DNA from: Mytilus galloprovincialis
Lineage: Eukaryota; Mollusca; Bivalvia; Mytilida; Mytilidae
Length of the DNA: 64,000 nucleotides
Assembly (NCBI RefSeq): GCF_965363235.1
Contig: NC_134846.1
Span: 77,226,724 to 77,290,723, forward strand
Reading direction: 5' to 3'
Position numbers and translations under genes: made by a program. The notes beneath the pieces are model-generated. The model worked only from the letters and a program-made list of their open reading frames with translations, was not told where the DNA came from and ran no database searches. Below, piece by piece: positions 40,101-47,216 of the stretch (positions within the stretch are counted from its first letter, which is position 1; the number at the start of each line of letters is the position of its first letter).

Positions 40101-42117
40101 TGTCCTTCTGATGCGATACGAGCACAGGCACTTGTTTCTATCCATAGGAAGGTCTATTATCCATATAAATAGTTTTATATGGATAGTCGACCTTCCTATG
40201 GATAGAAACAAGTGCATGTGGGTACGAGATAACTACAATTCTCATGCAATCCCGAAAAGGGGGGTCATCATAGACAAACATGACATTAAATCGTTATCAC
40301 TGAACTAGTATATATATTGTATAGGGGCCAGCTGAAGGACGCCTCCGGGTGCGGGAATTTTTCGCTGCATTGAAGACCTGTTGGTGACCTTAATTCTGCT
40401 GTTGTATGTTTTTCTATGGTCGGGTTGTTGTCTCTTTGACAAATTCCCCATTTCCATTCTCAATTTTATTATACGAACAAGAACAAACAGCTCTACGTTG
40501 CTTTGATATTTATCAATTTTCAGGAAACATTGCGAAAAATGATCTTCAATATTTCGAAAACATGTGAAATAAAATTGCTAACACGGTGGACCGTCGAGTG
40601 TCAACAAACGTAGTAGACTTGTTCACTGAAAAGACGAGGATAATGGTTTCATCTGACATTTGTTATGCAAACCCAGTTTTGCTCATGATATTTAAAAAGA
40701 CGTACTTTTTTTCAATCTATGTATTAATAAACTAGAAAATTCCAAATTGTAAATATCTCTTCATCTGGACCCACTTGGCATCTACTACGTTTGGACGGGT
40801 CCATTTATTAGAAAGGTGATCGATAAATATTACGGAGTTTTGACAGAAAAGGAAAACGAACTTATTGTTATGTGTTTTCAACAAGGGTTTCGTTCCGCTA
40901 AATTATTTGCGCAAATAAAGTTTGTCTATTTTTAGATTACAGGTAATAATTTGACACTACGCATTAACCTGTGTAGTGATTTTGATTTTACGATAAATGT
41001 ATGAATGAACGATAATTTTATGAATGAACAAGAGCACCTGACCTCTTAAAGAAACACAAATTAAACATAAAAAACCGTATTTATTAGGAGATAATTCAGT
41101 TAAATTTTCAATACTAAATCAACAACTGAAATGAATCCATATTTTGTTGAAACATCGTACGAACGGCGGAAAACGGAATCGCATTTATAAAAATGTACTT
41201 TTTTTCACTCGGACTTCTATGTTATTTGATAGTCAAACGGTTGACCCTTTAAATACAAAAATACATCTACAAGAACATATTCTGAAACTTCTTAAATCCA
41301 CTAACTTTTTTTTAAAGTTTCAAGCTATGTATTGCATTAGAAAACATACATAGGTGTTAAAGAATGACTGACCAGGAGCCTGTTTAACAAAATACTATGG
41401 CTTGATCTGGGCGGAGTCTCTGATCTGGGTCACAAAGATGGCAATTGCTTTAAAAATTGTACTGAAATTTATTAGGACAATATCAGCCAATCAAATTGCG
41501 AGAAATTACTCTAAATCAGGATAAAATGTATTCTTATTCTTTGCAGATGCAAAAATGTATCCAGTTAGATGAAAAGTTGAAAGAAATGGATAGAGAAATA
41601 GCAGTTAATCCTCAATTTGTACAAAAGGTAACACATATCTTTCTGTCGCACCATAGTTGTGTAATGTTATTAATCATGATAAATTTGAGGGGGGCTGATA
41701 TACAAATATACTTCAGTTTTTCACTATATATCAGTTTCATAGACACTTAAAAATTGGTTTATGTTATCAATTTACAATTGGGCTCAAACATAAGAGTATT
41801 GGAGACTTTCCAGTTAATCTGGCTCATATTTCTCTTAACATGGTATATTTGCTCTTCCAGAAATTATAGATTCTATTCAAACACCTTCTCAATGTGATTT
41901 AAAAACAGATTTTCAAATAAGTGACTCTCATTAGAAAGGTCATCAGGAACGATTTTCATATTTTCAAAATGTGTTTAGAGGCTTCTACATTAACATCTGT
42001 TGAGTTTTGTGCTTACATTTTAATGATTTAGTACTTAAGTATGTTGTAACATTTCAGAGTTCATCAAGCCATGATGATGACCTGCCAGGCAGCTCCTCTA
42101 AAATACAAGGATATTGA
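8614..42117 (+). CDS. COPS3: COP9 signalosome complex subunit 3 (15 exons, 425 aa)
   Basis: Subunit of the COP9 signalosome, the complex that removes NEDD8 from cullin-RING ubiquitin ligases. Exons: 8614-8668, 15194-15323, 15819-15931, 18987-19036, 19561-19653, 21635-21709, 22157-22261, 24055-24144, 24764-24814, 25841-25942, 32430-32501, 32765-32851, 38793-38906, 41547-41627 and 42058-42117. All introns are GT-AG and phases agree, totalling 1278 bases. The protein starts [18 protein letters not shown]. It has family blocks LDIQQHSLG (about 49-57), [12 protein letters not shown] (88-99), [10 protein letters not shown] (138-147), [14 protein letters not shown] (184-197), [14 protein letters not shown] (269-282), [19 protein letters not shown] (294-312), [17 protein letters not shown] (351-367) and VNPQFVQK (399-406). 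Human CSN3 is 423 aa. The PCI domain should span roughly 200-370. An in-frame TAA at 8605-8607 fixes the start. The Ser/Asp-rich tail is typical. Introns 1, 10 and 12 are 6-6.5 kb and full of repeats. Confidence 0.97.
9195..9430 (+). repeat. Inverted-pair repeat, left copy
   Basis: Begins CAGGGTTTTTACTAAGG, followed by GCGAGTCC and later TGTCACAG and GGGATATTTTTT. The same order of phrases occurs reversed at 12240-12680. The terminus resembles hAT-type CAGGGTTC ends, but no matching target duplications were found. The two copies may be ends of one element or independent insertions, both in CSN3 intron 1. Confidence 0.45.
9640..9705 (+). repeat. Short dispersed repeat B (GGTCGGGTTGTTGTCTCTTTG)
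   Basis: Contains GTTGTTGTCTCTTTGACA followed by TTCCCCATTTCCATTCTCAA. The same tract occurs at 22560-22610 (reversed), at 34332-34355 as a scrap inside another element, and in a longer form at 40318-40470. This phrase is common in mussel DNA. Confidence 0.6.
9781..10019 (-). repeat. tRNA-derived SINE family, 5'-truncated copy
   Basis: Nearly identical to 57877-58106: ACATCCCAGCTCCTTTG at the tail end, the inverted GGGTGATCT/GATCACCCC motif, and GGGATTCGAACTC, which is the reverse complement of a pol III box B. This copy stops just past box B and has lost the box A half of the tRNA-like head. Transcription would run on the minus strand, opposite to the host gene CSN3. Confidence 0.65.
10563..11573 (+). 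mobile_element. Hairpin/CG-tract element (non-autonomous, Helentron-like), about 1.0 kb
   Basis: The left end is CAGGTGCTCCGCAGGGCGCAG followed by TTTATACGACCCC. The right end is GGGGTCGTATAA, an inverted match to the motif that sits about 20 bases inside the left end. Before the right end are a GACGACGCAGACGACG tract (11501-11520) and a short palindrome. The body holds three or four diverged units of about 150-190 bases built on GAAACTAGAAAAATGCTTGTTTTGGCCC. It shares its left end with the elements at 33149-37377. No coding capacity. Confidence 0.65.
12240..12680 (-). repeat. Inverted-pair repeat, right copy
   Basis: Reverse-orientation relative of 9195-9430. Its outer end reads CCTTAGCGAGAACCCTG on the plus strand, and it contains GACTCACCATGGCC, GACGAGTCCTTGGACGTG and several TCTGGAAAAAAA and CACAGAGGAAAAA tracts. 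Confidence 0.45.
12725..13240 (-). pseudogene. LINE (CR1/Jockey-like) reverse transcriptase, C-terminal fragment
   Basis: Minus-strand translation, with at least two frame changes and one stop, gives the thumb and C-terminal part of a non-LTR retrotransposon reverse transcriptase. Seen in order: VTIGSNLK, a stop, [29 protein letters not shown], a frameshift, [20 protein letters not shown], then in the third frame [20 protein letters not shown], and a tail ending RKKSFFPP. These match the usual order after the RT core: the LEYA-VWDP block, the VQRRAAR block, then the LEERR-R-LxxFYK block. It is a dead, 5'-truncated copy in CSN3 intron 1, antisense to CSN3. Confidence 0.85.
16118..17135 (+). 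mobile_element. Hairpin/CG-tract element with about 149-bp tandem body
   Basis: Opens with a strong hairpin, GTCGAG-CC-TGCAAC-TTTT-GTTGCA-GAAAG-CTCGAC (about 16126-16160), followed by a CGGCGGCGGCGACTACGTCGGC tract. The body is a run of diverged repeats of about 149 bases marked by TGACCTTGACCTCATTTTCATGGTTCAGTGG (16535, 16686 and others). It ends near GCGAGACATTTCAGCGTGTGCACTC. A reversed, truncated copy lies at 42575-43035. No coding capacity. It sits in CSN3 intron 3. Confidence 0.65.
17575..18330. promoter_or_regulatory. Promoter-like patch inside CSN3 intron 3
   Basis: A locally CpG-richer stretch with CACGTG (17593-17598), CCAAT (18081), two ETS-type CCGGAAGT motifs (18091 and 18273) and a perfect CRE, TGACGTCA (18288-18295). 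A short ATG frame follows (ATGAACGATTTTAGACTACG, from about 18351, just before a GTAGGA donor-like sequence). Spliced to CSN3 exon 4 it would be out of frame. This combination is typical of housekeeping or bidirectional promoters; use as a promoter here is inference. Confidence 0.35.
19255..19377 (+). repeat. Mollusc V-SINE-like 3' fragment
   Basis: Contains GGTTCTCTCTGGGCACTCCTG, CTTCTATCAATAAAAACTGACC and the tail GGTGTTAAACATCAATCAATCAATCAA. The conserved end with an (ATCA)n tail is that of a SINE common in molluscs (RUDI/V-SINE type, assigned from memory). The tRNA-like head is missing. It lies in CSN3 intron 4. Confidence 0.6.
20158..21438. mobile_element. TIR element filled with palindromic satellite, 1281 bp
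   Basis: Perfect 14-bp terminal inverted repeats TCCAGTGCACGATG / CATCGTGCACTGGA, flanked on each side by CATA (20154-20157 and 21439-21442). Inside, almost all sequence is made of self-complementary words: GTTAAC, CATCGATG, ATCACGATGTATACGATG, CAATATTG, GTTGAC. The left half has a unit of about 90-100 bases with TTATATATTGTT. The right half has a unit of about 105-110 bases containing AAAGACTTGGTTCACAACAT and AACGATATTGTCAACATCACGATG. The halves are roughly in opposite orientation, so each strand can fold into many small hairpins. The short frames within it are by-products. It sits in CSN3 intron 5. The superfamily is unknown. Confidence 0.75.
22975..23560 (+). repeat. Dispersed repeat C, copy 1 (interrupted)
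   Basis: From GGGAAACCCCTGTTTATTTACTC to about 23313, with GAGGGGAGACAACACTGT and CTGAAACAAGATTTTTTTGAAAGGCC. Then about 190 bases of other sequence, then TGCATGGTCCCTC...TGTGACGTCATAGAAAAAAACTG (about 23510-23560). A reversed copy at 60160-60547 keeps these parts contiguous, so the 23315-23505 sequence looks like an insertion here. It carries TGACGTCA, a CRE-like word. It lies in CSN3 intron 7. Confidence 0.6.
25859..26054 (+). repeat. 98-bp tandem duplication spanning the exon 10 / intron 10 boundary
   Basis: Copy 1 (25859-25956) covers the last 84 bases of CSN3 exon 10 plus the first 14 of intron 10. Copy 2 (25957-26054) repeats it with only four base changes. Copy 2 therefore brings a second GTAGGT donor at 26041, identical to the real one at 25943, but no acceptor. 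The first donor keeps the phase into exon 11. The second would add 98 bases, shift the frame and meet TAG six codons into exon 11. Confidence 0.9.
28259..28715 (-). mobile_element. GCCCC-hairpin element (pearl/HINE-like), short copy
   Basis: Left hairpin ATGCCCC...GGGGCAT (28261-28292), then a GTTC microsatellite (about 28313-28340). Next come two body units of about 165 bases (TTCAGGTTAAAGTTTTTGGTC...), then the right end GTGGGGCATCCGTGTACTATGGACACATTCTTGTTT. The ATGCCCCAC / GTGGGGCAT pair forms subterminal inverted repeats. The orientation given assumes the hairpin marks the 3' end. Confidence 0.65.
29272..30614 (-). mobile_element. GCCCC-hairpin element, expanded copy with about 169-bp tandem repeats
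   Basis: Same ends as 28259-28715: TTTTTATGCCCCATTTATGGGCAT at left and GTGGGGCATCCGTGTACTGTGGACAC at right. The CG-rich tract here is GTCCGTCTGTTCGTTCGTCCG. The body is expanded to about seven near-identical units with a 169-base period (for example 29905, 30074, 30243), each running from TTCAGGTTAAAG to GAAAATGATAGTGCAAAT. The homogeneity of the inner units points to recent unequal exchange or slippage. Confidence 0.75.
31694..31977 (-). mobile_element. GCCCC-hairpin element, single-unit copy
   Basis: TTGCCCCACCTTGATAGAAGAGGGGCAT hairpin, a CTGTCTGTTCG tract, one body unit with a small deletion in the AAGTTGAAGTCC block, and GTGGGGCATCCGTGTACTGGGGACAC at the right. Third member of the family in CSN3 intron 10, just outside the putative TTAA element. 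Confidence 0.65.
33149..37377 (-). mobile_element. Hairpin/CG-tract element E1 (interrupted by E2)
   Basis: Read on the minus strand it begins CCAGGTGCTCTGCAGGGCGCAG (37377 leftwards) and ends TTGCGGTCGTA at 33149. It is interrupted after about 205 bases by element E2. Its body has repeats of about 145 bases around ACACAAGGTTTATGACCACAAAAGGAAGGTTGGG and units of about 120-150 bases around GGTCCAAAGGGTCCAAAATTAAAC. The CG-rich tract (GTCGTCGTCC, 33197-33230) lies close to the hairpin end. It fills most of CSN3 intron 12. No coding capacity. Confidence 0.8.
35067..37172 (+). mobile_element. Hairpin/CG-tract element E2, nested in E1, 2.1 kb
   Basis: Complete copy of the same family as E1, in the opposite orientation. 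The left end is CCAGGTGCTCCGCAGGGCG, then TTTATACGACCGCAGAGG. The right end is a CGG(ACG)n tract (37081-37122), GCCAACGTGATAGC, then TTTGCGGCCGTA. TAA lies on both sides (35064-35066 and 37173-37175). Removing E2 and one TAA rebuilds TTTTAGATTTAAAAAGTTTG, exactly the sequence E2 itself has at the matching internal place. E1 and E2 together make the large inverted repeat 33149-37172. Confidence 0.85.
38262..38400 (+). repeat. Dispersed mussel-type repeat D, fragment
   Basis: Contains ACTGAACTCCGAGGAAAATTC, GGCAAAATCAAAAGTCCAAAC and GAATGGATAACAACTGTCATATTCCTGAC, phrases I recognise as part of a common mussel interspersed repeat. AT-rich, non-coding, in CSN3 intron 12. Confidence 0.5.
39189..39316. 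repeat. Long hairpin 1 (58-bp arms)
   Basis: Arms of about 57-58 bases with few mismatches: ACAGTGTGTAATTGTCC...ATATCGGGT on the left and ACCCGATAT...GGACAATTGAACACTGT on the right. The apex is GAGACGAAGCCAA. It is followed by AACGAATTTATCCTGAT. See the findings for related hairpins. It lies in CSN3 intron 13. Confidence 0.85.
40128..40215. repeat. Hairpin 2 (nested, 88 bp)
   Basis: GCACTTGTTTCTATCCATAG with its exact inverse CTATGGATAGAAACAAGTGC at the base, GGAAGGTC/GACCTTCC within, and an inner hairpin TATCCATATAA-ATAGT-TTTATATGGATA. The open frame over it at 40093-40308 is a consequence, not a gene. It lies in CSN3 intron 13. Confidence 0.85.
40318..40470 (+). repeat. Dispersed repeat B, longer copy
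   Basis: GGCCAGCTGAAGGACGCCTCCGGGTGCGGGAATTTTTCGC, then TTGAAGACCTGTTGGTGACC, then the GTCGGGTTGTTGTCTCTTTG...CATTTCCATTCTCAATTTTA tail seen at 9640 and 22560. GC-rich compared with its surroundings. Common in mussel DNA; its class is unknown to me. Confidence 0.65.
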
Positions 42118-42245
42118 TGGAAGCTTAAATGAGGCAATAACATTACAAAGTACTGTATCTTATTTGGACATTTAAACACAGTAGATCTTTGTGAACTGTG
42201 ATAGTGACACTGATGTCATTGGATTTTTTGTATTACCATAAAAAC

Positions 42246-42251
42246 AATAAA
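42246..42251 (+). terminator. Candidate polyA signal of CSN3
   Basis: AATAAA 129 bases after the CSN3 stop codon, immediately followed by an A run. A further AATAAA lies near 43425 and could mark a longer 3' UTR. Confidence 0.5.
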
Positions 42252-42574
42252 AAAAAAAAATATTACATTGTCATTCAACCTAGTATATATAAGAATTGAA
42301 ATCATTACACATTTTTGTTAGTCTGAATAATTTCTTTTGTTTAATGGACTAAATTCTGTAGATTATAGGATACCAGCAAAATTGACAACCTGCAAATTTG
42401 CAGCAGATGGTTGGCATTAGATAAAACAGATGTATGCCTATAGACAGTTTGATGTTGATGTCATTGGTATTTCATTGCAACCAATGTAATATTAAGTGAA
42501 TAATGCTTGAATATCAAAAAATTTCGAAACATGGATTTTCTTTCTCAGCTTGAAAATTCTGTTTAATAAAACAA

Positions 42575-43035
42575 GAGTGCACACACTGATATTTCTTGCC
42601 TGCTTTGCAGATAATTGATTTAATATTGATAATCAAAAATATCACACAAACACCTTACAATTACACCATACACCAAATATAGTTGATCTTTTGATTATAG
42701 TTTAAGAAAAACTTACCAAAACCAAAACTTAACAATGAGGTCAAGATCAAATAAAAGCTACCAGATTGACATATGCATCGTTTATATTTCCATACACCAA
42801 ATTTAGTTGACCTAATGCACATAGTATCAGAAAAAAAGACAGGAACACAAAAACTTAACTTTTACCATTGAACCATGAAAATGAAGTCAAGGACAATGGA
42901 CATATGACAGACAAAAACTTCATAACATGAGCATCTATAAACAAAGTATGAAGCATTCAGGTCTTCCATGCTCTAAAGAAGCTAGTTAATGCCTCTGCCA
43001 TCGCCATCAGATCACATTCCCTATGTTGAGCTTTC
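42575..43035 (-). mobile_element. Truncated, reversed copy of the 16118-17135 element family
   Basis: Starts CAAGAGTGCACACACTGA and contains GAACCATGAAAATGAAGTCAAGG and CACCAAATTTAGTTGACC. It ends with GCCATCGCCATCAGATCAC...CTATGTTGAGCTTTCTGAGACAACTC, the decayed hairpin end. It has one or two body units only. A smaller scrap of the family lies at about 60010-60150. Confidence 0.6.
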
Positions 43036-43204
43036 TGAGACAACTCAAAGGCGCCACAAAAATGAGTTCAAATGTAAATGAAATCATCACACAAGTTCAA
43101 GATGTTTTCTAAGAAAATTGTAAACTTTTCTGCTCCTTCTTAGTTAAGTTTACAATTTCTAAACTTAAATGCAGCCAAATACTTAGTGTTTAACCTTCAG
43201 GAAA

Positions 43205-43347
43205 AATCTGAGCCTCGGTGGCTGAGTGGTCCATCTACAGTATCACTAGCCTATTGACATTGAGATTTTGTGTTCAGCAGGTGCTCTCAATACCTTAGGT
43301 ATTTGGTTTTCTCTGTGGCTTCTTCACCAATAAACCAATCAATCAAT
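43205..43347 (+). repeat. tRNA-Ser-like SINE, nearly full length
   Basis: GAGCCTCGGTGGCTGAGTGG at the start is a tRNA-like head whose GTGGCTGAGTGG matches a pol III box A. A decayed box B lies near TTGTGTTCAGCAG. The 3' end GGTTTTCTCTGTGGCTTCTTCACCAATAAACCAATCAATCAATCA corresponds to the 19255 fragment, so both are the same mollusc SINE class. It lies between the converging CSN3 and RPS19BP1-like genes. Confidence 0.65.
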
Positions 43348-43522
43348 CATAAAATTCAGTACTGGTAATTTGGACATGCTAGAATATTTATTTGACCATC
43401 TTGTACATGTATTTAAAAAACTAAATAAAGGATTAATTGGTAAGCTGTTTTTAAGTTTGTGTGATATGAAGCTGTTGTTTCTGTACAATCAAAACAATTT
43501 TTTTTTAATAATTTTATTAGCA

Positions 43523-46500
43523 TCATGAGAAAAAATCATATTCATCTTCAAATTTGTCAAAGTCTGTGTTAGAAAATACAGTTGAGTTATCTACAGGTTC
43601 CATCTTTTCATCATTTTTGGATAATCTTCCCTTGTTATACTTCAAAATCTAAAAAAAGAAATTCAATATGACATAATTAAAAGGAGACTCTTTAATTTTC
43701 TCTGCATTGAATGAAAAATCAACATTAGAACTTCTTTCCTCATTATTGAAATATTGTCTTACCTATCAATTGAGCTCAGCTATTTGTAAGTAATTTTTAC
43801 AGTTTGTTCTGATGTTGTGTTGTCCCAGGTTAGGGGCAGGGTTAAGCACTCACAAGCATGTTTTCCGGTAACCTGGCCATATTCTTTATGTGCCTGTCCT
43901 AAGTCAGGAGCCAGTCATTAGTTGTTGATTTATGTTGCTCATATTTGTTTTTCATAAATTGTATAATTCTAAATTAGACCTTCAATCATTTTTTAATTAT
44001 TTTACATTTTTTTTTATGTAGTCTTTTATAGCTGACTATATAGTAGGGCCTTGTTTCAAAAATTCCAATAGGGAACATATATAACACTATTGTAGTAATA
44101 AACCATTATATAAGACGTTGTGAGCGAAACCTCTTATATAAAGGTATATAGTAGGAGTTTTCTCATTTTTGAAGTCCATACAGCGACCTTTAATATAAGT
44201 TATATGGTTCGCTACTGACCCCATACGGATCCATAGAGGGTTAGTAAAATCCATAGGGGGTGAGGCCGGAGGCCGAGTCCCCTATGAATTTTATTCACCC
44301 TCTATGGATCCGTAGGGGGTCAGTAGTTAACCGTATAACGAATTTATCGGACGCTGGACTTTTTCTGCGGCGTTTTGTTGAAAAATAAACAATGAAACAC
44401 AACAACACTAAAAGATGACGTCGCCATTAACGCGTCATGAACCCCATATGAAACTTACTAACCCCATACGGTCTCATAGGGGGTCACCATGTGACGGCGT
44501 TTAACCAATCACAACGTGATAATTCATCTGTGGTCCGATAATTGCTTATATCTTTGTCAATCATACCATGGCCACAACTCCCTTTTTAATAAACAGGACA
44601 TGTAAAAACCAAAATAATATAGCGAAATATTTAACAAAAAGAATAATTAATATAAATTCAGGACCATTTTTTTTTTAAATAATAAAGTTGCAAACATTGA
44701 TCATGTTGTCAGGTGTTAGCTCTGAACATAATTTCTAAAGACCTTTCAGTAACTGACAAGATTAGGAACAGCAAAAAAAGCATTGTTCCCTGCACAAATC
44801 AAGTCTCATGATGGTTGTTTGTCAAAGCATTGAACTTTTGTAGTACTATATAAGTAAAATTCCTAGTAACTAATACAAGATTATGCGATCTAAGAGAATT
44901 GACCTTGCCACTATATAACTGTGCAATATTAATCTCTCAAGAGTAGACTGTAGAACAATGCCAGACACAAAGAGCATGATGCAACATTTAAATATATTCC
45001 CTAAACACTGATTATTGAATGTATGATGAATTTATTACCAGAATATCAATCTCCATACTCATTAAACATCACATCTAAATTATTCATAAGTAGGTGCTTG
45101 CATGCAATAATTGACCAAAAAAATGTCAGAACTCCTGCAAAAAGTCATGAAATCAAAATTAAGGTACATTTATGGTCATTGATAACTTCATATGACGACA
45201 ATTTCACTAAGTACGAAAGCTTCTACACATTGAAATTTTTGCAAGAATAAAATAAAACTTTAGAAGGCGTTTACTGCAATCCAAAGCCAATAAATGACCT
45301 TGAAGAAAACATGAGATTACTTTAAGTCATATAGAGTTAAGTCAAAAATTATTATTCAATGTTCCAATGACAATGCAATGAAGTACCAAATTCAAATTCT
45401 AAAGCTTGTCTTCAATCCCAAAACCCGAGTTAAGTTTGAAGTAATTTGATCCATTTTGGTAAACTAGAGGTAGTAAATTACAATTAAAAAATCTCTTTTC
45501 TTTATCTGATCGTCAATCCAACTCAAGCAATTATGTAAATCAATCAAAAAAATAAGATAGGATAAGGTAGGATAAGAGCCTTTATCCTTAGAACAAAAAT
45601 AACTTTACAAAGTGTTGATGGATATTCTGCGAGTCAGACAGACAGAAAGATACAGGACAAACAGATTTCTGGTATTTCGACAGGCATATAGAAATAATTG
45701 AAATACGATAACTTTCACAAAATATCAAATACAAAAAATGAGAAGCTATTTTATTGAGTATGAAAGCTCAATGATAAATTGCAATTTAGTCAGAATTTTA
45801 ATAAGTTGCAATAGGTAGACAGCAACTCTAACAGTTAAATATCAGCTAATTATACCTAGCCAAAAATGGTCAACCTCTTATAACTTCCATAAACATTATG
45901 GCAGTGGGTATGAATCAACTCAACATGATGACAAGCAATTCTACTAAGTAAGAAATCGTTTAGGATAACAGTCCCATACGATTGATGGTTACAAAGCTTA
46001 CAGATATTAAAAACATAAAAAGACTATTACTATTGTGATGAGGGATAATTACTGCACAAAAAAGCATGTAATGATTACAGTACCATATAAACAAACGAAT
46101 ACTTATGATCAGAGTATCTCGACAGATGACCTTGCTTTAAAACACCATGCAAGTTCATTTTACTTTCTGTGTTGTCAGATATGGTTGATTTGTAATTCTG
46201 GCTGGCTAAAAAACAGTCCCTAGACTTATTGCTATGCTTTTCCTATTCAATAGACCATTTTTATATTACCGACTTTTGACTCCAGGTTCTACAATTATTC
46301 CACAGGTTAAAAAAGTAAAATTAAATATATGATCAGTGCAATTCGGGGGAAATTAACTATTTTCTGATGATTAGTAATGTATAGAAAGCATCAACACTTA
46401 TCTTTTCCTCAAAATTGTACATATTACAATCTTGAATTTACTTATTTGCATTGCTCCTGCTTGACTGAATACCAGGATGTCCTACCACAGATCAGATATT

Positions 46501-46757
46501 ACCTGTTGAAAAATTATTAATTCTGGAGTTAAAATTCAGCAATATGAAAATGGACTGATATTGAGGTATAGAGCTGATTTTCAGTACAAAGTTGTATAAA
46601 TAGTAGAAACCAATCAAGGTTGAACATGCATCTTTGGCTGAAGGAATGATGTCTATACTTACTGTTTTAGTTGTTTGGCTATCTGTTTTGTTAAACTTTG
46701 ATAACTTTTGTAAAAACTCTATGCTTTTTTCTGTTCTATCTTCAGTCTGTCTGTTTA
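43523..46757 (-). CDS. RPS19BP1: RPS19BP1/AROS-like protein, last two coding exons (partial)
   Basis: Minus-strand exons 46663-46757 and 43523-43648 joined by a GT-AG intron of 3014 bases in phase 0. The first encodes NRQTEDRTEKSIEFLQKLSK and 11 more residues. The second starts ILKYNKGRLSKND, ends VFSNTDFDKFEDEYDFF then S, and stops at TGA. In vertebrate RPS19BP1 (active regulator of SIRT1, also a nucleolar small-subunit processing factor) the same place has an IL-x-x-N-x-GR block and a C-terminal VF-x-x-x-DF-x-KF-x-x-EY motif. Order, spacing and C-terminal position all fit. The exon 46663-46757 begins with the last two bases of a codon (TA), so at least one 5' exon is missing. I found no candidate up to 64000. 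Converges on CSN3. Confidence 0.8.
43790..44200 (+). repeat. Dispersed repeat A, broken copy with small hairpin insertion
   Basis: GTTAGGGGCAGGGTTAAGCACTC, GTCCTAAGTCAGGAGCC and TTTTATAGCTGACTATATAG match 3008-3345. About 90 bases including the hairpin TTATATAAGA-CGTTGTGAGCGAAACC-TCTTATATAA (44113-44148) then separate it from its tail (AGTAGGAGTTTTCTCATTTTTGAAG). It lies in the RPS19BP1-like intron. Confidence 0.55.
44201..44337. repeat. Long hairpin 3 (59-bp arms)
   Basis: Left arm TATATGGTTCGCTACTGACC...AAATCCATAGGGG, right arm CCCCTATGAATTT...GGGTCAGTAGTTAACCGTATA. The apex GTGAGGCCGGAGGCCGAGT is itself GC-rich and repetitive. It is followed by AACGAATTTATCGGACG. Diverged partial copies of the arm words (AACCCCATACGG, CATAGGGGGTCACC) continue to about 44500. 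It lies in the RPS19BP1-like intron. Confidence 0.85.
44338..46662. other. Intron of RPS19BP1-like gene, AT-rich
   Basis: After the hairpin 3 surroundings (to about 44545) this stretch is low-complexity AT-rich DNA. No conserved frame was seen. The short frames at 45023-45250 and 46035-46223 show no recognisable similarity. Confidence 0.4.
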
Positions 46758-47216
46758 CTGTAAAACAAAAATAATGGAAGTTATATCATTTCTCAGTAGA
46801 CATTTAATGTTTTAGCAATTGAAACCATACAAAAGACAGATTTAATGAACACAGATTTTTCCATACAGTTGCAATGATATGATATTAGTTATGAAGACAA
46901 TAAAATTCAAACCAATTCCAAGTAAGATTTCTTTTCTCATTTAAAGTGGGTCAAAAACCTTAGAGAAAGTGGAATGACATCTTGTAAGTTAATTATGTTT
47001 GAAACATTTTATAACAGGTGTCAAACGAACAAAAAAGCAATTCTTATTACTTTTGTATACACTGATGACATTATAGGTTTCTCATCTATACTTGTCTACA
47101 ATCATGAACTCAATCACATTTGATCAGACCATTGATATTAAAGCTATGCTTGAGTATAGGCCTTTAGGTTGACATTAAAGCTCATTTCAGTTATTTAATC
47201 TATCTGTGAAATTTGT

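Noticed and set aside
40093..40308. 71-codon plus-strand frame
   Set aside because: It spans hairpin 2 and depends on its inverted repeat.
43205..43290. A tRNA-Ser gene
   Set aside because: Box B is degenerate and the 3' part is a SINE tail.
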